From contig NZ_JAGSOG010000070.1 of assembly GCF_018139695.1 (NCBI RefSeq), positions 1 to 34,226 of the forward strand: 34,226 bases of DNA, read 5' to 3'. The DNA comes from Actinospica durhamensis (GTDB lineage Bacteria > Actinomycetota > Actinomycetes > Streptomycetales > Catenulisporaceae). Below, one piece after another: positions 15,143 through 27,583 of this stretch. Both the position numbers and the translations under genes were made by a program. Each line of letters begins with the position of its first letter. Position 1 is the stretch's first letter. The notes under the pieces were generated by a model. It was not told the DNA's origin, ran no database searches, and saw nothing but the letters and a program-made list of their open reading frames with translations.

Positions 15143-15558
15143 GGCGTCGCTCCCTCCCTCTCATGAACTCGTCGTCGGTCAGTCGGCCGGGCTCACCCGC
15201 TCCTCGCGAGCTCGCTCGCGGTGATCGGGAGACCCCGTCACGCGGAGCGGCTTTCGGCCACCGTACCCGCTCCGGGTCCGGTATTCACCGGCCGGAGGAA
15301 AATTTCTTTCGGCCTCCGGCGCCGCCCAGCTTGTCCGAGGTGGACACCTTCGGGGTGTCCGCCCCCGTGGGCGCCATGCCGATCCGGACTCGGACGGCTC
15401 GCCCACATCCTGACAACGGCCCGGGGCCGGAGGTAATTCCCTCGCGTCTCGCGGGGTCCAGGACGCACAGGCGGACGCCGCCTCCTGTCTGCTTACTCTA
15501 AGACGTGCCACGGACGCTACCGGTTCATGCGCCGACCGGGAAATCTTTTGTCTACGCG
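15143..15558 (-). promoter_or_regulatory. Long structured leader and promoter region of clgR
   Basis: This 416-base gap between cinA and clgR holds no gene. On the minus strand, in order of transcription, it shows an ECF-like GAACC-N16-CGTC element at 15526-15501 with a TAGAGT hexamer beside it. A sigma-R-type promoter follows at 15441-15415. Hairpins come next: GGACACC-TTCGG-GGTGTCC at 15342-15360 and GCCGGAGG with CCTCCGGC around an AT-rich loop at 15291-15320. Transcription from the sigma-R promoter would leave an untranslated leader of roughly 260 bases. No known riboswitch class was recognised. Confidence 0.6.
15415..15441 (-). promoter_or_regulatory. Sigma-R (SigR/SigH-type) promoter for clgR
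   Basis: On the minus strand the sequence reads GGGAAT (15441-15436), an 18-base spacer, then GTTG. This matches the well-established streptomycete sigma-R consensus GGAAT-N18/19-GTT exactly in both hexamers and spacing. It implies that thiol-oxidative or protein-damage stress induces clgR. The assignment is by motif only. Confidence 0.65.
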
Positions 15559-16053
15559 TTACCCTGCTGCCCACGATGTGAGATGCGCCACCGCGTTCGC
15601 CAGGGCCAGCCGGGTCGCCGCCGCCTGGATCTCGGCCCGATCGCCCTCCAGCCTGGCCGGAACCACCAGCGCGTGATCGAGGTCGGGGCCGACCACCGCG
15701 ATGTAGACCGTGCCCACCGGCCGCCCGTCCTGCTCGTCCGGACCGGCCACGCCGGTGGTCGCGACGCCCACGTCCGCACCGCACACCCGGCGCACCCCCA
15801 CGGCCATCTGCCTGGCCACCTCGCCGTCCACCGCGCCGACCCGGCCGAGCAGCGCCGCGTCCACGCCCAGCACGCTGGCCTTGAGGTCGGTGGCGTAGGC
15901 GGTGACCGAGCCGCGCAGGACCGCGGAGGCCCCGGGCACCGCGGTCAGCGCGGCGGCCACCCGGCCGCCGGTGAGCGACTCGGCCACGGCCACGGTGAGC
16001 CGGGCCCGGCGGGCCACCAGGAGCAGCTGGAAGGCGGGGTCCTGCTCGTTCAC
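15559..16053 (-). CDS. cinA: CinA C-terminal domain / nicotinamide-nucleotide amidase
   Basis: This 164-residue protein matches only the C-terminal amidase domain of CinA (PncC type), which deamidates nicotinamide mononucleotide to nicotinate mononucleotide in pyridine nucleotide salvage. Motifs are VAESLTGGRVAAALTAVPGA, GSVTAYATDLKASVLGV and ATTGVAGPDEQDGRPVGTV. The N-terminal molybdopterin-binding-like domain found in longer CinA proteins is absent, which is normal for the actinobacterial stand-alone form. The GTG at 16053 overlaps the pgsA stop as GTGA. A longer open frame upstream is the pgsA gene read out of frame. Confidence 0.92.
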   Translation of the reverse strand: MNEQDPAFQLLLVARRARLTVAVAESLTGGRVAAALTAVPGASAVLRGSVTAYATDLKASVLGVDAALLGRVGAVDGEVARQMAVGVRRVCGADVGVATTGVAGPDEQDGRPVGTVYIAVVGPDLDHALVVPARLEGDRAEIQAAATRLALANAVAHLTSWAAG

Positions 16054-16682
16054 CGGGCGCCGCCCGCTCCGGTCCGCAGCCGAACCGCGCGGGCCACGTA
16101 GTCCACCCCGGTTCCGACGGTCAACAGCAGGGCCGCGGCCATCACGACCGTGGCGCTCCACTGGAGCCAGGCCACGCCGGCCAGCGGCAGCACGTACAGG
16201 AAGATCGCCAGCGACTGCACCACGGTCTTGAGCTTTCCGCCCGGGCTGGCCGCGATGACGCCGTATCTGATCACCCAGAAGCGCATCAGCGTGATCCCGA
16301 TCTCGCGCACCAGGATCACCACCGTCACCCACCACCACAGCTCGTGCAGCAGGCTCAGGCAGATCAGCGCCGAGCCGATCAGCGCCTTGTCCGCGATGGG
16401 GTCGGCGATCTTGCCGAAGTCGGTGATCAGGTCGTGCTTGCGGGCCAGCTCGCCGTCGAGCCGGTCGGTGGCCGAGGCCAGGAAGAACACGGCCGCCGCG
16501 GTCAGCCGCCAGGCCGTGCTGTGCCCGCCGTCGTGCATGAGCGCGGCCACGAACACCGGCACCAGCACGATCCGGGCCGCGGTGAGGATGTTGGCGATGT
16601 TCAACAGCGGCACGGGGGGCTTGGGGGCGGGCGCGGACGCCTCGTCGTCCGCCTCCAGGCGACGCTCGGCCGGGGTGGTCAA
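16050..16682 (-). CDS. pgsA: CDP-diacylglycerol-glycerol-3-phosphate phosphatidyltransferase
   Basis: This is a 210-residue integral membrane enzyme of the CDP-alcohol phosphatidyltransferase family. It makes phosphatidylglycerol phosphate, precursor of phosphatidylglycerol and cardiolipin. The family signature DG-x2-AR-x8-G-x3-D-x3-D is intact at residues 76-98 (DGELAR ... G ... D ... D), preceded by D73. Several hydrophobic segments follow ([39 protein letters not shown]). About 25 N-terminal residues are charged and Pro-rich. The TTG at 16682 overlaps the rimO stop as TTGA. PgsA next to rimO, cinA and clgR is the standard actinobacterial arrangement. Close relatives can use myo-inositol phosphate, but a dedicated role there is less likely here. 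Confidence 0.93.
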   Translation of the reverse strand: MTTPAERRLEADDEASAPAPKPPVPLLNIANILTAARIVLVPVFVAALMHDGGHSTAWRLTAAAVFFLASATDRLDGELARKHDLITDFGKIADPIADKALIGSALICLSLLHELWWWVTVVILVREIGITLMRFWVIRYGVIAASPGGKLKTVVQSLAIFLYVLPLAGVAWLQWSATVVMAAALLLTVGTGVDYVARAVRLRTGAGGAR

Positions 16683-18163
16683 CGGCGGCCCGTCGCGGCG
16701 CCGGTGGGCTTGGCGTACAGGTCCACGCCCTCGCTGCCCACCACCACGGCGTCCACCAGGTCGCCCACGCGCAGCGCGTACTCGGCGCCCTCGATCCGCA
16801 CCGAGCCGTCCACCTCGGGACCCTGGTGCGCGCCGCGGCCCTCGGCCCAGTCCTCGCCGACCTCCTCGATCAGCACCCGCACCGGCTCGCCCACCCGCTC
16901 GGCGGCCCGGCTCGCGACCAGGTCGTCGGCCAGGTCGGCCAGCGCCGAGGCCCGCTCGTCGATCAGGTCCTGGTCGAGCTTGTCGGCGAACCCGGCGGCC
17001 TCGGTGCCGTCCTCGTCGGAATAGCCGAACACCCCGATCGCGTCCAGCCGGGCCTCGGTCAGGAAGCGCTCGAGCTCGGCGTAGTCCTCGTCGGTCTCGC
17101 CGGGGAATCCGACGATGAAGTTGGACCTGGCCCCGGCCAGCGGCGCCTGCTCGCGGATGGTGCCGAGCAGCTCGAGGAACCGGTCGGTGTCCCCGAAACG
17201 GCGCATCCGGCGCAGCACGCCGGGGGCGGAGTGCTGGAAGGACAGGTCGAAGTAGGGCACCACCTTGGGCGTGGTCGCCAGCGCGGTGACCAGGCTGGGC
17301 CGCAGCTCGGCCGGCTGGAGGTAGGACACCCGGATCCACTCGAGCCCGTCGATCGCGGCCAGTTCCGGCAGCAGCGTCTCGAGCAGGCGCAGGTCGCCCA
17401 GGTCCTTGCCGTAGGAGGTGGAGTTCTCGCTGACCAGCACCATCTCGCGCACGCCCTGGTCGGCCAGCCAGCGGGCCTCGGCCAGGATGTCGGCCGGGCG
17501 GCGGGAGAGGAACGCGCCGCGGAAGGCCGGGATCGCGCAGAACGAGCAGCGCCGGTCGCAGCCGGAGGCGAGCTTGAGCGGGGCCGAGGGGCCGTCGCCG
17601 AGCCGGCGGCGCGGGGTGCGCGGTCCCGAGGCGGGGGCCAGGCCCTCGGGCAGCTCGGCCACCGGCGTCTCGGGGGCGGCGGCCTGGCGCTCGACCGGGG
17701 TGAGCGGGAGCAGCTTGCGCCGGTCCGAGGGGGTGTGCGCCTCGATGTGGCCGCCGGCCAGGATGGTGCGCAGCCGGTCGCCGATGTCCCGGTAGGAGTC
17801 GAAGCCGAGCACGGCGTCGGCCTCGGGCAGTTCCTCGGCCAGCTGCTTGCCGTAGCGCTCGGCCAGGCAGCCGACCGCGACCACGGCCTTGGTGGCGCCG
17901 TGGCCCTTGAGGTCGGAGGCGGCCAGCAGGGTGTCGATCGAGTCCTTCTTCGCGGCGTCGACGAAGCCGCAGGTGTTGACCACCGCGATCTCGGCGTCCT
18001 CGGCCTCGTCCACCAGCTCGAATCCGTCGGCCGCGAGCCGGCCGGCCAGCTCTTCGGAGTCGACGTCGTTGCGGGCGCAGCCGAGCGTGATCAGGGCGAC
18101 CTTGTGCGCCGCGCGCGGGCCGGCGTCGGACAGCGTGACGGGCGGTGTGGTGGAGCTGGGCAT
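16679..18163 (-). CDS. rimO: Ribosomal protein S12 methylthiotransferase RimO
   Basis: This radical-SAM methylthiotransferase modifies the conserved aspartate of ribosomal protein S12. The N-terminal UPF0004 domain holds three cluster cysteines in [22 protein letters not shown] and VGCLAERYG. The radical-SAM CxxxCxxC is CDRRCSFC near residue 201, and a TRAM domain ends the protein. The DSEEL signature after the first cysteine separates RimO from MiaB. At 494 residues it is slightly long because of a Pro/Ala/Arg-rich insert (about residues 140-195) before the radical-SAM core. There is no Shine-Dalgarno; TAGTCT lies exactly six bases before the ATG, so the mRNA is probably leaderless. Confidence 0.95.
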   Translation of the reverse strand: MPSSTTPPVTLSDAGPRAAHKVALITLGCARNDVDSEELAGRLAADGFELVDEAEDAEIAVVNTCGFVDAAKKDSIDTLLAASDLKGHGATKAVVAVGCLAERYGKQLAEELPEADAVLGFDSYRDIGDRLRTILAGGHIEAHTPSDRRKLLPLTPVERQAAAPETPVAELPEGLAPASGPRTPRRRLGDGPSAPLKLASGCDRRCSFCAIPAFRGAFLSRRPADILAEARWLADQGVREMVLVSENSTSYGKDLGDLRLLETLLPELAAIDGLEWIRVSYLQPAELRPSLVTALATTPKVVPYFDLSFQHSAPGVLRRMRRFGDTDRFLELLGTIREQAPLAGARSNFIVGFPGETDEDYAELERFLTEARLDAIGVFGYSDEDGTEAAGFADKLDQDLIDERASALADLADDLVASRAAERVGEPVRVLIEEVGEDWAEGRGAHQGPEVDGSVRIEGAEYALRVGDLVDAVVVGSEGVDLYAKPTGAATGRR

Positions 18164-18169
18164 AGGACA

Positions 18170-18175
18170 AGACTA
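18170..18175 (-). promoter_or_regulatory. -10 element of rimO, leaderless geometry
   Basis: TAGTCT fits the actinomycete -10 form TANNNT and occupies -12 to -7 relative to the A of the rimO ATG. TTCACC, 16 bases upstream of it, is a fair -35. Transcription would begin at the start codon itself. Confidence 0.6.
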
Positions 18176-18231
18176 TCCGGCGAAACCCTCCGGTGAACGC
18201 GCGCCGCCGGATGGGCGGACCCGAGGAGGCC

Positions 18232-18261
18232 GGTTCACCGCCCGCGCGCGGGCGGTGAACC
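18232..18261 (-). terminator. Perfect 30-base palindrome between the RodZ-like gene and rimO
   Basis: GGTTCACCGCCCGCG is followed directly by its exact reverse complement, giving 15-base arms with no separate loop. It lies 39 bases after the stop codon of the HTH gene and upstream of the rimO promoter. It most likely terminates the HTH gene transcript. Its perfect symmetry would also allow protein binding. Confidence 0.7.
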
Positions 18262-18299
18262 CGGCTGCCCGGCAGGTCGGATCCGGGCCGGGCGGCGCC

Positions 18300-19358
18300 T
18301 CACAGCAGCCCGGCCGGTCCGAAGCTCGCGGTCACGACCTGCCCGGCCGCGCCGCCGGCCGTCACCGGCTTGCCGTTGAGCTCGAGCGCCACCCCGGCCG
18401 CGTCGCCGAGGGTCACGTCCAGGCGTGAGGCGTCGGTGAACTCCTTGGTCTGGTTCGGGTTGAGCACGTCCCAGTACAGCTGCTGCCCGGCCGCGTTGGT
18501 CACCCCGACCCACACCGCCGTGGCCTTGGTGGTGATCTTCAGGTCCACCGGGGCCTTGGGCGCGAGCACCGCCGGCGCGATCGGGGGCGCGGCGGCCGGC
18601 TTGTTGGTCACGAGCACCTGCGCCTGCGGCTTGGCCGCCCTGGCCGCGGTCGCGGCGCCGGCGTCGGCGCCGTGTCCCGGCCACAGCTGCACCGCGGCGA
18701 CCAGGGCCACCGCGCCGACCGCGCCGAGCAGCGCCAGCGACCAGTTCGGCCCGGACCTCGTCTTCTCCTTCGACCCGCCCATGAACGCCGCGGGCGTCTC
18801 GTTGTGCGCCGCGCCCTCGGCCGCCACCGGGTCGACCAGGCGCATCGCCGAGCCGGAGTCCGCGTCGGTGTAGTCCAGCCGGCGCGGCTGCTTGAGCGCG
18901 GGCAGCTCCGGCGGCGGGTTCGAGCCGACCATCGGCACCAGCGAGGGCACCGCGCCGGGCACGATCGTGGGCAGTACCGCGCGGGCCCGGTTGGTCGCGG
19001 CCTGGCGCACGTCCTTGCGCTCGGAGCCGAGCGGCTTGGCCGGGCGCGCGGGCGGGGTGACGACGCGCGGCTTGCGCAGGTCCCGCTTGGTCAGCGGCGG
19101 CAGGTGCACCGCGCCGTACATGGCCAGCAGCGGCTCCGGATCGGCGCCGACGGCCTGGGCGTACGCGCGGATGTGGCCGCGGGCGTAGATGTCCCCGCCG
19201 CACTGCTCGAAGGCGCCCGCCTCCACTCGGCGCAGCGTCTCCGGTGTCATCCGGGTCGCCTCGCCCACCTGGCGCGCGGTCAGCCCGCGATCGATCCGGG
19301 CCCGCAGCAACAGTTCCCCGATCGCCCGGTGCCCGTCCTGGTCCTGCTGCTGCGTCAT
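18300..19358 (-). CDS. RodZ-like HTH membrane protein with DUF4115 domain
   Basis: This protein has about 352 residues. The N-terminal helix-turn-helix (residues 10-75: LLLRARIDRGLTARQVGEATRM, RRVEAGAFE, DIYARGHIRAYAQAVGAD) is of the RodZ type. A long basic linker follows, then one membrane segment (LALLGAVGAVALVAAVQLW, about residues 205-225). After a Pro/Ala spacer comes an extracytoplasmic DUF4115 domain (VDLKITTKATAVWVGVTN to the end). RodZ links MreB to the elongation machinery in rod-shaped bacteria; in actinomycetes the family lies beside ftsK and its function is less clear. I chose the ATG at 19358, which has GGGAGG at good spacing; the frame continues upstream to 19523 without support. 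Confidence 0.88.
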   Translation of the reverse strand: MTQQQDQDGHRAIGELLLRARIDRGLTARQVGEATRMTPETLRRVEAGAFEQCGGDIYARGHIRAYAQAVGADPEPLLAMYGAVHLPPLTKRDLRKPRVVTPPARPAKPLGSERKDVRQAATNRARAVLPTIVPGAVPSLVPMVGSNPPPELPALKQPRRLDYTDADSGSAMRLVDPVAAEGAAHNETPAAFMGGSKEKTRSGPNWSLALLGAVGAVALVAAVQLWPGHGADAGAATAARAAKPQAQVLVTNKPAAAPPIAPAVLAPKAPVDLKITTKATAVWVGVTNAAGQQLYWDVLNPNQTKEFTDASRLDVTLGDAAGVALELNGKPVTAGGAAGQVVTASFGPAGLL

Positions 19359-19560
19359 ACCGCCGCCTCCCGTGATCAGTACCCGGATACGCCCCGCCTC
19401 GTCCGGCCGAGCCGGCCACGGGCTCCGGTCCCGTTTATCTGCTTGCCTTACCGGTTCGTGCCCGGTTCGGGGCGACCCGTCCCCTCCCAGACCGCGGTTT
19501 CCCCCGTTTGGCGGCCTGGTCATGTGGCCCGTACCGGCTAACGCGCAGGTGAGCGGAAGG

Positions 19561-22122
19561 TCACGCCTCGGCGTTCAGGGCGTCGAGGACCTGCTGCAGG
19601 TCCTCCGGACGTACCAGGACGTCGCGGGCCTTGGCACCCTCGGACGGCCCCACCACGCCGCGCTGCTCGAGCAGATCCATCAGCCGGCCGGCCTTGGCGA
19701 AGCCGACCCGCAGCTTGCGCTGGAGCATCGAGGTGGAGCCGAACTGGCTCGAGACGATCAGCTCGGCGGCGGCCACCAGCAGCTCGAGGTCGTCGCCGAT
19801 CTCCTCCTCGGGCTTCTTCGGCCCGGCCGCGCCCTCGGTCACGTCGGTGCGGTACTCCGGGGCCTCGCGTTCCTTCCAGAACGCGACGACGCCGGTGATC
19901 TCCTCGTCCGAGAGGTACGCGCCCTGCAGCCGGATCGGCTTGGACGCGCCCATCGGCAGGAACAACGCGTCGCCCTTGCCCACCAGCTTCTCCGCGCCGG
20001 TCTGGTCCAGGATGACCCGGGAGTCGGCCAGCGAGGAGGTGGCGAAGGCGAGCCGGGACGGCACGTTCGCCTTGATCAGGCCGGTCACCACGTCCACGCT
20101 GGGGCGCTGGGTGGCCAGCACCAGGTGGATGCCGGCGGCCCGGGCGAGCTGGGTGATGCGCACGATCGAGTCCTCGACGTCGCGCGGGGCGACCATCATC
20201 AGGTCGGCCAGCTCGTCCACGATCACCAGCAGGTACGGGTAGACCCGGTACTCGCGGTCGCTGCCCAGCGGCGCCTTGACCTTCCCGGCGCGCACCGCCC
20301 GGTTGTAGTCGTCGAGGTGGCGGAACCCGGTCTCGGCCAGGTCGTCGTAGCGCAGCTCCATCTCGCGCACGACCCACTGCAGCGCCTCGGCGGCCTTCTT
20401 GGGCGAGGTGATGATCGGCACGATCAGGTGCGGCACGCCGTCGTACGCGGTCAGCTCCACCCGCTTGGGGTCCACCAGGATCAGCTTCACCTGCTCCGGG
20501 GTGGCCCGCATCAGCACCGAGGTGATGAGGGTATTGATGCACGTGCTCTTACCGGCGCCGGTGGCGCCGGCCACCAGGATGTGCGGCATACGGGTGAGGT
20601 TGGCCGTGATGTCGCGCCCCTCGACGTCCTTGCCGAGCCCGACCAGCATCGGGTGGCCGTCGGCCACCGCGTCGGGCGAGCGCAGGATGTCGCCGAGCGA
20701 GACCATCTCCCGGTCGGTGTTGGGGATCTCGATCCCTATGGCGCTCTTGCCCGGGATCGGGGACAGGATGCGCACGTCCGCCGAGGCTACCGAATAGGCG
20801 ATGTTCTTCGACAGGGCCGTGATCCGCTCCACCTTCACCGCCTGGCCGAGCTCCACCTCGTAGCGGGTGACGGTCGGGCCGCGGGTGAAGCCGGTGACCC
20901 TGGCGTCCACCGAGAACTGGGCGAAGACCCCGGTGAGCGAGTCGACCACGGCGTCGTTCGCCTTCGACCTGGCCTTGAGCGGCGCGCCCGCGGCGAGCAG
21001 CTCCGACGGCGGCAGCGCGAGGTCGCCCGCGTCGCCGGAGGGCCGGGTGATCGGGAGCGCGTCCGGCTCGGGCCGCTTGGCCCGCGGGGCCTTGGCCTTC
21101 TTCTGCAACGGCAGCGGGGAGAGCAGCACCGTCGGCTCGGATTCGCCGCCGTCGAGGTCAGGGTCCTGCGGAAGCTCGGGGTCGACCTGCGGATCGGCCG
21201 GTCCGAGCGGCAGCCCGGCGACCACCGGCAGCTCGGTCGGGTCGCGCTGGTCGAGCCGGGGGTCGTCGTCGGGCAGCTGGCGGCCGTGGAAGGCGAGGTC
21301 GAGCATCCGGTCCGCCCGCGCCCTGGCCTCGCGCAGCCGGTCCGGGATCCGGTAGACCGGGGTGGCCGTGGTCACCAGCAGGCCGAAGAAGGCCAGGAGC
21401 AGCAGCAGCGGGACGGTCAGCCACTGGGTGAGCACCGCGGACAGCGGCGCCGAGGCGAACCAGCCGATCCAGCCGGTGCCGTGCCGCATGGCCTCCTCCC
21501 CCATCGAGGGCGTCGGGGCACCGCGGGCGATATGCGTGATGCCGAGTATCCCCAGGCTCAGGCAGGTCAGCCCGATCGCGATCCGCCCGGTCTCCTCGAC
21601 GCTCTCGTGCGGGTGGCGCATGACCCGGAACGCCAGCCCGAACAGCACCAGCGGGATCACCCAGGCCAGGCAGCCCATCGCGCCCACGAAGAACGCGTAG
21701 ACGCCGCCGCCCACGATCCCGGGCACCTTGTGGAAGACCGCGGCCCCGATGACGAGGCCGAGCGCGATCAGCAGCAGGCCCCAGCCGTCGCGCCGGTGGT
21801 CCGGATGCAGGCCGGTCTTCTCCGCGCCCGCGGCCGAGCCGTCGGCGCGCACCGGGCCGTCCGTGGCCATCGCGCCGCGCGGGGCCTTGCCCCGGCGACG
21901 GACCAGCGCGCCGATACCGCGGCCCGCGCCCATCCAGAGCATGGCCAGAAACAGCGTCAGACCGTGGAAGAACAGGTCGACCGGGCCGCGCAGGGTGGGC
22001 GTGGACGCAGAGCCCTTAGCCGGGCCCTTGGCCTTGCCGGACGCGGCGCGCGACGGCTTGGCGGCCGCCTTCTTGGCCGGACGCTTCGCCTGCGTGCGCT
22101 TCGCGGGGGCAGGGGACGGCAT
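19561..22122 (-). CDS. ftsK: DNA translocase FtsK/SpoIIIE
   Basis: This is an 853-residue septal DNA pump that clears chromosomes from closing septa. A basic Ala/Lys/Pro-rich N-terminus precedes four to five membrane segments (residues about 50-255, for example LFLAMLWMGAGRGIGAL, GLLLIALGLVIGAAVF and LLLLLAFFGLLVTTATPVY). A Pro/Asp-rich linker leads to the motor, with GATGAGKSTCINT (Walker A, near residue 518), LILVDPKRVELT, YLLVIVDELADLMM (Walker B) and LATQRPSVDVVTG. A C-terminal gamma winged helix ends the protein (SSQFGSTSMLQRKLRVGFAKAGRLMDLLEQRG), for KOPS-like site reading. The ATG is preceded by TAGTCT six bases upstream, so the mRNA may be leaderless, although GGAG also lies within the spacer. 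Confidence 0.96.
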   Translation of the reverse strand: MPSPAPAKRTQAKRPAKKAAAKPSRAASGKAKGPAKGSASTPTLRGPVDLFFHGLTLFLAMLWMGAGRGIGALVRRRGKAPRGAMATDGPVRADGSAAGAEKTGLHPDHRRDGWGLLLIALGLVIGAAVFHKVPGIVGGGVYAFFVGAMGCLAWVIPLVLFGLAFRVMRHPHESVEETGRIAIGLTCLSLGILGITHIARGAPTPSMGEEAMRHGTGWIGWFASAPLSAVLTQWLTVPLLLLLAFFGLLVTTATPVYRIPDRLREARARADRMLDLAFHGRQLPDDDPRLDQRDPTELPVVAGLPLGPADPQVDPELPQDPDLDGGESEPTVLLSPLPLQKKAKAPRAKRPEPDALPITRPSGDAGDLALPPSELLAAGAPLKARSKANDAVVDSLTGVFAQFSVDARVTGFTRGPTVTRYEVELGQAVKVERITALSKNIAYSVASADVRILSPIPGKSAIGIEIPNTDREMVSLGDILRSPDAVADGHPMLVGLGKDVEGRDITANLTRMPHILVAGATGAGKSTCINTLITSVLMRATPEQVKLILVDPKRVELTAYDGVPHLIVPIITSPKKAAEALQWVVREMELRYDDLAETGFRHLDDYNRAVRAGKVKAPLGSDREYRVYPYLLVIVDELADLMMVAPRDVEDSIVRITQLARAAGIHLVLATQRPSVDVVTGLIKANVPSRLAFATSSLADSRVILDQTGAEKLVGKGDALFLPMGASKPIRLQGAYLSDEEITGVVAFWKEREAPEYRTDVTEGAAGPKKPEEEIGDDLELLVAAAELIVSSQFGSTSMLQRKLRVGFAKAGRLMDLLEQRGVVGPSEGAKARDVLVRPEDLQQVLDALNAEA

Positions 22123-22128
22123 GCTCCG

Positions 22129-22134
22129 AGACTA
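22129..22134 (-). promoter_or_regulatory. -10 element of ftsK, leaderless geometry
   Basis: TAGTCT occupies -12 to -7 relative to the ftsK ATG, with the spacer CGGAGC. The hexamer is identical to the one before rimO. No clear -35 is seen. The GGAG in the spacer would be too close to act as a normal ribosome site. Confidence 0.5.
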
Positions 22135-22155
22135 CTGGATGATGACCGGTCAGGC

Positions 22156-22175
22156 GCGGAGCGCGCACGCTCCGC
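22156..22175 (-). terminator. Hairpin downstream of osaB
   Basis: GCGGAGCG pairs with CGCTCCGC across a four-base loop, 30 bases after the osaB stop codon and just before the ftsK promoter hexamer. It has no T-tract. It probably separates the osaAB transcript from ftsK. Confidence 0.5.
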
Positions 22176-22204
22176 GGGGCCGTGCGGCCTGCGGCCGGGC
22201 CCAC

Positions 22205-22849
22205 TCAGGTCATCGCGTCGAGCGCGGAGCGCAGCCGCCCGAGCCGGCTGCCGAGGGTCTCGAGCGCGGCCGTGAGCTCCGCCTTGGCCACGCTCTCGCC
22301 GGACCCGTCCGCGGCCAGCTTCTCCAGCGTCCGGGTGTTCTCCTCCACCGCGGCCAGGCGCGCGGCCAGCTCGGCCACCAGCAGGGGCCCGTCGCGCCCG
22401 GCCTCGTCGCGTTCGGCGAGGCGGTCGGCGAGCAGCTGGGCCTGTTCCTTGAGCAGCAGGTTCTTGCGGTGCAGCTCCACGAACACGGACACCTTCGCCC
22501 GCAGGATCCACGGGTCGAACGGCTTGGCCAGGTAGTCCACCGCGCCCGCCGCGTAGCCGCGGAAGGTGTGGTGCGGCCCGTTGGACACCGCGGTCAGGAA
22601 GATGATCGGGATGTCCTTGGTGCGCTCGCGCCGCTTGATGTGCGCCGCCGTCTCGAAGCCGTCGAGGCCGGGCATCTGCACGTCCAGCAGGATCACCGCG
22701 AAGTCCTCGGTCAGCAGGGCCTTGAGGGCCTCCTCGCCCGAGGCGGCCCGCACCAGCGTCTGGTCCAGCGCGCCGAGCACGGCCTCGAGGGCGACCAGAT
22801 TCTCCGGGCGGTCGTCCACGAGAAGGATCTTCGCCCGTTCCGTCACCAT
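22205..22849 (-). CDS. osaB: Response regulator OsaB (receiver plus coiled coil)
   Basis: This is a 214-residue single-receiver response regulator. The acidic pair D12-D13, phosphoacceptor D56 in VILLDVQMPG, the threonine in FLTAVS and K109 in YLAKPFDP are all present. The C-terminal 90 residues are predicted coiled coil, rich in Glu/Ala/Arg/Leu, with no DNA-binding domain. Position and make-up match osaB of Streptomyces coelicolor, which lies between osaA and ftsK and is needed for osmoadaptation and aerial growth. It follows the hybrid kinase gene by 82 bases on the same strand. The ATG at 22849 is supported by the start of the receiver fold; an upstream in-frame ATG at 22900 adds basic residues unlike the family. 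Confidence 0.87.
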   Translation of the reverse strand: MVTERAKILLVDDRPENLVALEAVLGALDQTLVRAASGEEALKALLTEDFAVILLDVQMPGLDGFETAAHIKRRERTKDIPIIFLTAVSNGPHHTFRGYAAGAVDYLAKPFDPWILRAKVSVFVELHRKNLLLKEQAQLLADRLAERDEAGRDGPLLVAELAARLAAVEENTRTLEKLAADGSGESVAKAELTAALETLGSRLGRLRSALDAMT

Positions 22850-22931
22850 CGCCTTCGCCTTCCGCCGCGGGCCGGCCGGCCGAGGCCGGGCGCCGCCCAA
22901 TCAATCGAACACTGTCGAGGAACTGCCGCCT

Positions 22932-27428
<4,497 letters not shown>

Positions 27429-27571
27429 CGCCTCTCCTCCACCTCTGCCGGTAACCACCGTCCTCGTATCGTATGCCCGTCCCGACCAGTGCCTGTCCGG
27501 TTTCGCACGGAATTCCGCGGCGTTCGCGTCGTGAACGCGTCCTGTTCGATACCCGTGTGCGCCCGGGGCTC
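27429..27571. promoter_or_regulatory. Divergent osaA/osaC intergenic region
   Basis: This 143-base region, up to the osaC -10, separates the divergent starts. On the minus strand, TACGAT at about 27468-27473 could be an osaA -10, although no good -35 precedes it. A GGGTAT at 27554-27549 looks like a sigma-B -10. The six-base palindrome GAATTC occurs at 27510-27515. No operator can be named with confidence. Confidence 0.4.
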
Positions 27572-27577
27572 TAGACT
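27572..27577 (+). promoter_or_regulatory. -10 element of osaC, leaderless geometry
   Basis: TAGACT lies exactly six bases before the osaC GTG at 27584, and no Shine-Dalgarno is present upstream. A convincing -35 at 17-18 bases is not seen. The geometry supports a transcript starting at the GTG. Confidence 0.5.
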
Positions 27578-27583
27578 GCCGCG

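Noticed and set aside
19441-19455. Second iron-box-like sequence, GCTTGCCTTACC, upstream of the RodZ-like gene
   Set aside because: Only one half matches; the other arm (GGTAAGGC) is missing, so it does not form the required inverted repeat.
19189-22275. 1028-codon plus-strand open frame antisense to ftsK
   Set aside because: Its translation is dominated by Arg, His, Gln and Gly with no recognisable domain, while the minus strand encodes an intact FtsK. Long antisense frames are expected at this GC content.
27549-27571. Possible sigma-B promoter (GGGTAT at 27554-27549, minus strand) for osaA
   Set aside because: The nearest GNNT-type -35 (GTCT) is 18 bases away, outside the usual 14-16, and the site overlaps the proposed osaC promoter on the other strand. 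Not strong enough to call.
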